Positions 28,982 to 37,900 of a stretch of 64,000 bases of DNA are shown piece after piece. The translations under genes were made by a program, and so were the position numbers. Position 1 is the first letter of the stretch. Each line of letters opens with the position of its first letter. Below the pieces are notes generated by a model. The model was not told the DNA's origin and made no database searches. It saw only the letters and a program-made list of their open reading frames with translations. This DNA is from Flavobacterium sp. 102 (GTDB lineage: Bacteria > Bacteroidota > Bacteroidia > Flavobacteriales > Flavobacteriaceae). The stretch spans positions 1,612,001 through 1,676,000 of the forward strand of contig NZ_RBKX01000001.1 of NCBI RefSeq assembly GCF_003634615.1, given 5' to 3'.

Positions 28982-30589
28982 ATGAACAAACTATTACTTA
29001 TTGCATTTTTTCTATTTAGTTTTTTAGGATATGCTCAAGAAGATGCTTGGGTTTATTTTAATGACAAACCCAATGCGCAAACTTTTTTAGACAATCCATT
29101 GACCATGTTAACCCAAAGAGCATTGGATAGAAGGACAGCACAAGGCATTGCGTTGAATGTCAGCGATGCACCCATTGAACAATCTTATATTGATCAAATT
29201 ATAGCAGCCGAAGGTATTGAAGTTAAAGCCCAATCCAAATGGCTGAATTGTCTTCACATCCGAGGAAACGTTACCGATATTGAAGCTTTGACGAGTTTGA
29301 CTTTTGTAAATCACATTCGCTATGCAGATCATTCTTTGAATGCTAAAATGCCACTACAGACTGCGATTAATTCGGTGAATAAACAATTGGATACCCAGGA
29401 AACTTTTGCTTATGGCAATTCATTGAATCAAGTTTCGATGCTTAATGCACATTTGTTACACCAACAAGATTTTACCGGTTCAGGCAAAATTATTGCAGTT
29501 ATGGATTCAGGTTTTTCTGCAGTAAATACAATTACTCCGTTTGACAGAATGTTCAACAATGGTTTGTATTTGGGCGGATATAATTATGTTGGTGGCAATA
29601 CCAATGTTTTTTCGTCTCACAACCACGGAACTATGGCATTGTCTTGCATGTCGGGCTATGTAGAAGGACAATTGGTTGGAACTGCACCTGATGCACAATA
29701 CTATTTATACATTACAGAAGATATTTCAAGTGAAAACCCTGTAGAAGAAAGTTACTGGGTTCAAGCTGCCGAAGAAGCCGATAGGGTTGGTGCCGATGTG
29801 ATTTCGACTTCATTGGGTTATTTTGGCTATGATAATCCAAATTACAGTTATACTTATTCTGATATGACAGGCGATAAAGCTTTTGCTTCTCAAGGGGCTA
29901 ATATAGCTTTTAGTAAAGGTATGGTAGTAGTTGCCAGTGCAGGAAATTCCGGAAATTCAGCTAATCCAAATATTGGAGTTCCGGCCGAAGCGACTAATGT
30001 TTTGGCGGTTGGCGCCGTTCAGTTTAATGAACAGTATGCTGCTTTTAGTTCTATCGGACCAAGTTTTGACGGAAGAATAAAGCCTGATGTGATGGCCAAA
30101 GGGCAAAGTACTACTTTAGCAAATACAACCGGAAATGTTGTTACGGCAAGCGGAACTTCCTTTTCTTGTCCGGTGATGGCTGGTGCGATAGCGAGTTTTT
30201 GGCAAGCGATTCCTTGGGCATCAAACCAACAAATTGTTGATTTTGTAAAACAATCCGCAGATAGATTTCTGAATCCTACGGACGAATATGGTTATGGAAT
30301 TCCTGATTTTGAATTGGCATTAAATATGGCTTTGCTTTCAGTGAACGATAATGTTGTAGGTAGATTTTTAGTTTATCCAAATCCAGCCAATACTATAATT
30401 TCAGTTTCTTTCCCTAATGGTTTTGAAGTAGCTAAAATGTCTCTTTATAATAATTTGGGACAAATGGTTTTAGAGAAAGAAATCAGTGCTAACCAACAAC
30501 TTTCTCTCGAGCATTTAACTTCCGGAATGTATTATTATAAAATCAAGAGTAACGCATTGGAACAATCCGGAAAAATTATCAAGCATTAA
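28982..30589 (+). CDS. Secreted subtilisin-like protease (S8) with T9SS type A sorting domain
   Basis: The 535-residue product has a signal peptide (MNKLLLIAFFLFSFLGYAQ), a propeptide-like region (20-140) and an S8 catalytic domain. The triad is Asp175 in IAVMDSGFS, His215 in HNHGTMAL and Ser393 in GTSFSCPVMAG, with oxyanion Asn322 in ASAGNSG. All key residues are present, so it should be active. The last 75 residues (FLVYPNPANTIISVSFPNG to SGKIIKH) form a type A sorting domain, so it is exported by T9SS to the surface or medium. Substrates unknown. Confidence 0.93.
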   Translation: MNKLLLIAFFLFSFLGYAQEDAWVYFNDKPNAQTFLDNPLTMLTQRALDRRTAQGIALNVSDAPIEQSYIDQIIAAEGIEVKAQSKWLNCLHIRGNVTDIEALTSLTFVNHIRYADHSLNAKMPLQTAINSVNKQLDTQETFAYGNSLNQVSMLNAHLLHQQDFTGSGKIIAVMDSGFSAVNTITPFDRMFNNGLYLGGYNYVGGNTNVFSSHNHGTMALSCMSGYVEGQLVGTAPDAQYYLYITEDISSENPVEESYWVQAAEEADRVGADVISTSLGYFGYDNPNYSYTYSDMTGDKAFASQGANIAFSKGMVVVASAGNSGNSANPNIGVPAEATNVLAVGAVQFNEQYAAFSSIGPSFDGRIKPDVMAKGQSTTLANTTGNVVTASGTSFSCPVMAGAIASFWQAIPWASNQQIVDFVKQSADRFLNPTDEYGYGIPDFELALNMALLSVNDNVVGRFLVYPNPANTIISVSFPNGFEVAKMSLYNNLGQMVLEKEISANQQLSLEHLTSGMYYYKIKSNALEQSGKIIKH

Positions 30590-30611
30590 ATTTCAATCAT
30601 TTTTGATTTAG

Positions 30612-31556
30612 ATGAATAAAATCACCCAACTTTTTAAGATTAAATACCCAATTATTCAAGGCGGAATGATTTGGAATAGTGGCTATAAATTAGCGAGTGC
30701 TGTCAGTAATGCCGGTGGATTAGGATTAATTGGCGCCGGATCGATGTATCCAGACGTTTTGAGAGAACACATTCAAAAATGTAAAACTGTAACGGACAAA
30801 CCTTTTGGGGTAAATGTGCCGATGTTGTATCCTAATATTGAAGAAATTATTCAAATCATAATCGAAGAAGGTGTTAAAATTGTTTTCACTTCAGCGGGAA
30901 ATCCAAAAACCTGGACCAGTTACTTAAAGGAGAAAGGAATTACTGTTGTGCATGTAGTGAGCAGTTCTAAATTTGCTCTAAAAGCCCAGGAAGCCGGAGT
31001 TGACGCTGTAGTAGCCGAAGGTTTTGAAGCTGGAGGACATAATGGAAGAGAGGAAACGACCACATTAACCTTGATTCCCATGGTGAAAGAACAAATTTCA
31101 ATTCCGTTGATTGCCGCAGGTGGAATTGCAACCGGTCGCGGCATGTTGGCCGCGATGGTTTTAGGCGCTGATGGTGTTCAAATAGGTTCTCGTTTTGCAG
31201 CATCTTTTGAAAGTTCGGCCCATGACAATTTCAAGAATACTATAATCAACACCAAAGAAGGAGATACACAATTAACTTTGAAAGAATTGGCACCGGTTCG
31301 TTTGATAAAAAATAAATTCTATAACGATCTCCAAGAATTATATGCAAAATGCCCAAGTCCTGAGGAATTGAAAATACTTTTAGGAAGGGCAAGAGCTAAG
31401 CGCGGCATGTTTGAAGGAGATTTGGAGGAAGGCGAATTAGAGATAGGGCAAATTTCCGGATTGATTCATGAAATCAAATCAGTTGAAAATATTGTAGCAG
31501 AAATCATTTCTGAATTTGAATTTGTCAAGCAAGAACTACAACGTCCAATATTTTAA
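30612..31556 (+). CDS. Nitronate monooxygenase / FabK-like flavoprotein
   Basis: The 314-residue product is an FMN-dependent TIM barrel of the nitronate monooxygenase/2-nitropropane dioxygenase family. It shows YPIIQGGMIWNS, VDAVVAEGFEAGGHNGREE, IPLIAAGGIATGRGMLAAMV and LGADGVQIGSRFAAS, which hold the flavin. The family also includes FabK-type enoyl reductases, and I cannot separate the two from sequence alone. It follows the S8 protease by 22 nt and ends at a terminator. Confidence 0.85.
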   Translation: MNKITQLFKIKYPIIQGGMIWNSGYKLASAVSNAGGLGLIGAGSMYPDVLREHIQKCKTVTDKPFGVNVPMLYPNIEEIIQIIIEEGVKIVFTSAGNPKTWTSYLKEKGITVVHVVSSSKFALKAQEAGVDAVVAEGFEAGGHNGREETTTLTLIPMVKEQISIPLIAAGGIATGRGMLAAMVLGADGVQIGSRFAASFESSAHDNFKNTIINTKEGDTQLTLKELAPVRLIKNKFYNDLQELYAKCPSPEELKILLGRARAKRGMFEGDLEEGELEIGQISGLIHEIKSVENIVAEIISEFEFVKQELQRPIF

Positions 31557-31940
31557 CCATTTTAGTTTTACAATTTATTGTTAATAAGATAGCATTTCAG
31601 TGTAATCTTGTTAACAATTTTTATTTTTCTGAGGTTCTTAAAAATTCTTAATAACTTCTTTTTTTTGGGTTTTCTTTTTTTAAATGATTGTACGTCAGTA
31701 AAATATGCTCGTGTTGTGTTGTTAGGAAGTTGTTAATAATGTTGATTATTTTGTTTATAACATTTTAATAAGTCAAAATTTGTCGCCTAAATTATAAGTA
31801 ATATAGTGGTGGTAATTTTACTTTGACTAATACTATAGATTCGCAACTGAATTAAATGTTCTTTCTGGTTGAAGTTTTATTGTTTCATATGAAAAGGAGT
31901 GATGTTGTACGGATTTAAATTGTATTAAATAGAACTGCTT
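31557..31940. other. Intergenic region before the giant adhesin
   Basis: This 384-nt stretch holds the terminator at 31577-31630. The rest is very AT-rich with no gene, RNA or repeat that I recognise. The promoter of the adhesin operon must lie here, but only imperfect -7 matches (for example near 31813-31826) are visible. The length suggests a long leader or regulatory sites. Confidence 0.6.
31577..31630 (+). terminator. Terminator of the nitronate monooxygenase-like gene
   Basis: ATTGTTAA (31577-31584) pairs with TTAACAAT (31611-31618) and AAGAT (31586-31590) with ATCTT (31605-31609), with one T/G mismatch. A T-rich tail follows. Confidence 0.75.
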
Positions 31941-34900
31941 ATGAGAATAACTACTCTCGCCAAAAATTATTTTTTCTACTGTGTTTTGATACTAACACTA
32001 TTTGGGCAGAATGGTTTCGTTTATTCTCAATGTCCAACAGTAACAAATACTGCGCAATCTTTTTGCGACACCCAATCTCCTACTATTGCCAGTTTGCAAG
32101 CTGTCGATAATGGAGGTGGAATTAAATGGTATGCTACTGCAACTTCAAATACTCAACTTACCAATTCAACGGTATTAATCAATGGAGAGGATTATTTTGT
32201 CGATGATAATACCGGTAATTGTGGGCCAAGGCAGAGTGTTACAGTTACAATATATTCTGCGCCAACCGGTGCCAATTTTCAAGGGGTTTGTGTGACCAGT
32301 TTGAGTCAAGCGACCCCATCTAATCCACAATTTGTTATCAATGGGAATAATTTACAATGGTATACTACACCCAATGGTGGAACAGCACTTTCTCCTACAG
32401 CAATTTTAACTGATAATACAATATATTATATAAGTCAAACGAATCCGGATACAGGTTGTCAGACTTCCAGACTTTCTGTTTTTGTAAATGTTGGATTGGT
32501 TCCGACGCCGCTGGGAAGTGCTGTTCAGGAATTTTGTAATATTCCAGGGAGCCCGCCAACTGTGGGTGATTTAGTAGCTTCTGGGAATAATAATTGGTAT
32601 TTAACATCAGCCTTTGGAATACCGTTAGATCTTTCAACGCCATTGGTTAACGGACAATTTTATTATGCAACTACTGTTGATCCGCCATGTGAAAGTAGCA
32701 TTAGGCTTGAGGTTTTGGTTAATCTTTACGAACCCAATGATGCCGGAAGTAATGGAAACAGAAGTATTTGTGTGAATGAAATAGCTACTACAATTCCGTT
32801 TGATCTGTTTAATCTATTAGGAGGAACACCTGACAACACGGGTGTTTGGAGCGGTCCAATTTTAACCACAAATGGATTTCAAGGAACTTTAGATGTTTCT
32901 ACTATGACACTCTTAGGTAGTCCTTATGTATTTACTTATACAGTTTCCTCTGCTTTATGTGCTAATGATACATCGACTGTTACAATTACAATTTTGGGAT
33001 TGCCAACAGCAACAGTATCGGTAAGTCCAACACCTTCGTGCTCCGGAAGTCCAGCGACTTTTACATTTACCGGTACACCAAATGCGACAGTTACTTATAA
33101 TATCAATGGCGGTGCGAATCAAACAATCACTTTAAACGGAACAGGCACAGCAACTTTAACCGGAACTTACACTGCGAATACGACAGTAAACATTGTCAGT
33201 GTGGCGAGTTCAGGTACGCCAAGTTGTGTCAATCCACAAACTAGCAGTGTTGCTTTAACCATTTTGCCATTACCAACTGCAAGTGTATCGGTGAGTCCGA
33301 CACCAATATGTTCAGGAAGTCCAGCGACTTTTACATTTACAGGTACACCAAATGCAACGGTTACTTATAATATCAATGGTGGTGCGAGTCAAACTATCGT
33401 TTTAAACGGTGCCGGGACAGCAACTTTAACCGGAACTTACACCGCAAATACGACAATCAATATTGTCAGTGTGGCGAGTTCAGGTACGCCAAGTTGTGTC
33501 AATCCGCAAACTAGTAGTGTAACATTAACTGTTTTGCCATTGCCAACAGTGAGCGTTTCGGTAAGTCCGACGACATTGTGTTCAGGAAGTACAGCAACTT
33601 TTACATTTACAGGTACGTCAAATGCGACGGTTACTTACAACATCAATGGTGGTGCGAATCAAACTATCGTTTTAAACGGTGCCGGGACAGCAACACTAAC
33701 CGGAACCTACACTGCGAATACGACAGTAAACATTGTTAGTGCGGCGAGTGCAGGCACACCAAGTTGTGTCAATCCACAAACGAGCAGTGTTACATTAACT
33801 GTTTTGCCATTGCCAACAGTGAGTGTTTCGGTAAGTCCGACGACATTGTGTTCGGGAGATTCGGCTACTTTCACTTTTACCGGAACACCAGATGCGACAG
33901 TTACTTATAATATCAATGGCGGTGCGAATCAAACTATCATTTTAAACGGAACAGGCACAGCAACCTTAACCGGAACCTACACTGCGAATACGACAGTAAA
34001 CATTGTTAGTGTGGCAAGTTCAGGAACACCAAGTTGTGTCAATCCTCAAACAAGTAGCGTGACTTTAATCATTCAGCCATTGCCAACAGCAAGTGTTTCG
34101 GTTAGTCCGACGACATTGTGTTCGGGGGATTCGGCTACTTTCACTTTTACCGGAACACCAAATGCGACGGTTACTTACAACATCAATGGTGGTGTGAATC
34201 AAACTATCGTTTTAAACGGTGCCGGGACAGCAACATTAACGGGAACTTACACCGCGAATACGACAGTAAACATTGTTAGTGTGGCGAGTTCAAGTACACC
34301 AAGTTGTGTCAATCCACAAACCAGTAGTGTTACATTAACTGTTTTGCCATTGCCAACAGCAAGTGTTTCGGTAAGTCCGACGACATTGTGTTCAGGAAGC
34401 ACAGCAACTTTTACATTTACCGGTACGCCAAATGCGACGGTTACTTACAACATCAATGGTGGTGCGAATCAAACAATCACCTTAAACGGTGCCGGCACAG
34501 CAACACTAACCGGAACTTATACCGCTAATACAACTGTAAACATTGTCAGTGTGGCGAGTTCAGGTACACCAAGTTGTGTCAATCCTCAAACAAGTAGCGT
34601 GACTTTAACCATTCAGCCATTGCCAACAGCAAGTGTTTCGGTTAGTCCGACGACTTTGTGTTCAGGAAGCACAGCAACTTTTACATTTACCGGAACACCA
34701 GATGCGACAGTTACTTATAATATCAATGGCGGTGCGAATCAAACTATCATTTTAAACGGAACAGGCACCGCAACCTTAACCGGAACCTACACTGCGAATA
34801 CGACAGTAAACATTGTTAGTGTGGCAAGTTCAGGAACACCAAGTTGTGTCAATCCTCAAACAAGTAGCGTGACTTTAACCATTTTGCCATTACCAACTGT

Positions 34901-37900
34901 AAGTGTTTCGGTGAGTCCAACGACCTTGTGTTCAGGAAGCACAGCAACTTTTACATTTACCGGTACGCCAAATGCGACGGTTACTTATAATATCAATGGC
35001 GGTGTGAGTCAAACTATCGTTTTAAACGGAACAGGCACAGCCACTTTAATCGGAACCTATACTGCGAATACGACAGTAAACATTGTCAGTGTGGCGAGTG
35101 CAGGCACACCAAGTTGTGTCAATCCACAAACAAGTAGCATCACTTTAACCATTCAGCCATTGCCAACAACAAGTGTTTCGGTAAGTCCGACGACATTGTG
35201 TTCAGGAAGCACAGCAACTTTTACATTTACCGGTACGCCAAATGCGACGGTTACTTATAACATCAACGGCGGAGCCAATCAAACCATAGTTTTAAATGGC
35301 GCAGGCACCGCAACATTAACGGGAACTTACACCGCGAACACCACAGTAAATATTGTAAGTGTTTCAAGTTCAGGCACGCCGAGTTGTGTCAATCCGCAAA
35401 CGAGTAGCGTTACTTTAACCATTCAACCATTGCCAACAGTCAGCGTTTCGGTTAGTCCAACGACATTGTGTTCAGGCGATTCCGCTACTTTTACATTTAC
35501 CGGAACACCAAATGCGACGGTTACTTACAACATCAATGGTGGTGCAAATCAAACCATCGTTTTAAACGGAACAGGTACAGCAACTCTAACCGGAACTTAT
35601 ACTGCTAATACAACTGTAAACATTGTCAGTGTGGCTAGTTCAGGTACACCCAGTTGTGTCAATCCGCAAACGAGTAGTGTAACATTAACTGTTTTGCCAT
35701 TACCAACAGTGAGTGTTTCGGTAAGTCCGACGACATTGTGTTCGGGAGATTCGGCTACTTTCACTTTTACCGGAACACCAAATGCAACGGTTACTTATAA
35801 CATCAACGGCGGAGCCAATCAAACCATAGTTTTAAACGGCGCAGGCACCGCAACCTTAACCGGAACTTACACCGCAAATACAACAATCAATATTGTTAGT
35901 GTAGCGAGTTCAGGTACGCCAAGTTGTGTCAATCCGCAAACGAGCAGTGTGACTTTAACCATTCAGCCATTATCAACAGTGAGTGTTTCGGTAAGTCCGA
36001 CGACATTGTGTTCAGGAAGTACAGCGACTTTTACATTTACCGGAACACCAAATGCGACAGTTACTTATAATATCAATGGTGGTGCGAATCAAACCATCGT
36101 TTTAAACGGAACAGGCACAGCCACTTTAACCGGAACCTACACTGCGAATACGACAGTAAACATTGTCAGTGTGGCGAGTGCAGGCACACCAAGTTGTGTC
36201 AATCCACAAACAAGTAGCATCACTTTAACCATTCAGCCATTGCCAACAGCAAGTGTTTCGGTGAGTCCGACGACATTGTGTTCAGGAAGTACAGCGACTT
36301 TTACATTTACCGGTACACCAAATGCGACGGTTACTTATAACATCAACGGCGGAGCTAATCAAACCATAGTTTTAAACGGCGCAGGCACCGCAACCTTAAC
36401 GGGAACTTATACAGCAAATACGACTGTAAACATTGTAAGCGTGGCAAGTTCAGGAACACCAAGTTGTGTCAATCCACAAGCGAGCAGTGTTACTTTAACC
36501 ATTCAGCCATTACCAATAGTGAGCGTTTCGGTAAGTCCGACGACATTGTGTTCAGGCGATTCCGCTACTTTTACATTTACCGGAACACCAAATGCGACAG
36601 TTACTTATAATATCAATGGTGGTGCGAATCAAACAATCACCTTAAACGGAACAGGCACAGCAACATTAACCGGAACTTATACCGCTAATACAACTGTAAA
36701 CATTGTCAGTGTGGCTAGTTCAGGTACACCAAGTTGTGTCAATCCTCAAACAAGTAGCGTGACTTTAACCATTCAGCCATTGCCAACAGCAAGTGTTTCG
36801 GTAAGTCCGACGACATTGTGTTCGGGAGATTCGGCTACTTTTACATTTACCGGTACACCAAATGCTACGGTTGCTTATAATATCAATGGCGGTGCGAATC
36901 AAACCATCGTTTTAAACGGAACAGGTACAGCCACTTTAACCGGAACTTATACCGCTAATACAACTGTAAATATTGTAAGTGTGGCGAGTTCAGGTACGCC
37001 TAGTTGTGTAAATCCACAAACGAGTAGTACAACGCTAACAGTGGTTGAACCTCCAATAGTCGGTGCAAATGCAAGTACAACAATTTGTATTTTAAATCCA
37101 TCATTTGATTTATTCCCATTATTAGGGCCGACGGCTCAATTGGGTGGAACTTGGTCACCGGCATTGGCTAGTGGAACCGGAGTGTTTAATCCTACAGTCG
37201 ATCCCGCCGGAACTTATACTTATACCATTTTAGGAACAACTCCTTGTCCGCCTGCATCAGCTTCTGTAGAAGTAATTGTTAATCCGATTCCGGATGCAGG
37301 AAGCGATGGAACTTTGACTATTTGTTCGAATCAAAATTCAGTTGATTTATTTGCCTCTTTGTTAGGAACGCCTCAGTTGGGAGGAACTTGGTCGCCTGCT
37401 TTAGCCAGCGGAACCGGAATTTTTAATCCGGCAGTTGATGCTTCAGGCGTTTACACTTATACAATCACTGGTGTTGCTCCTTGTGTGGATGATATAGCAA
37501 CAGTAAGCGTAACTGTAACTCCCGGACCGGAAGCAGGAAGTAACAACTCCATTTCGCTTTGTGTCAATAGTTCGGTTCAAGATTTAGCTTTGTTATTAGG
37601 TCCTAATTCACAACCCGGCGGAGTTTGGTCTCCGGCTATGGCAAGTGGAACCGGTGTCTTTAATCCGGCAGTTGATCCGCAAGGCGATTATACTTATACA
37701 CTAACAGGAACCCAACCTTGTGATAATGATTTTGCTGTAATTACAGTAACCGTAAATCCGGTTCCGGATGCAGGAAATGACAATTTGGTTGCTGTATGTT
37801 CTAATGGTACAGCTCAAGATTTATTCCTATTATTAGGTGTCAATGCACAAGCAGGCGGAACTTGGTCTCCGGCTTTAGCTAGTGGAACAGGGTTTTTCAA

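Noticed and set aside
33003..37052. Possible CRISPR or mobile-element array because of regular repeats
   Set aside because: The 270-bp repeats are an in-frame protein-coding array without spacers; every unit is 90 codons.
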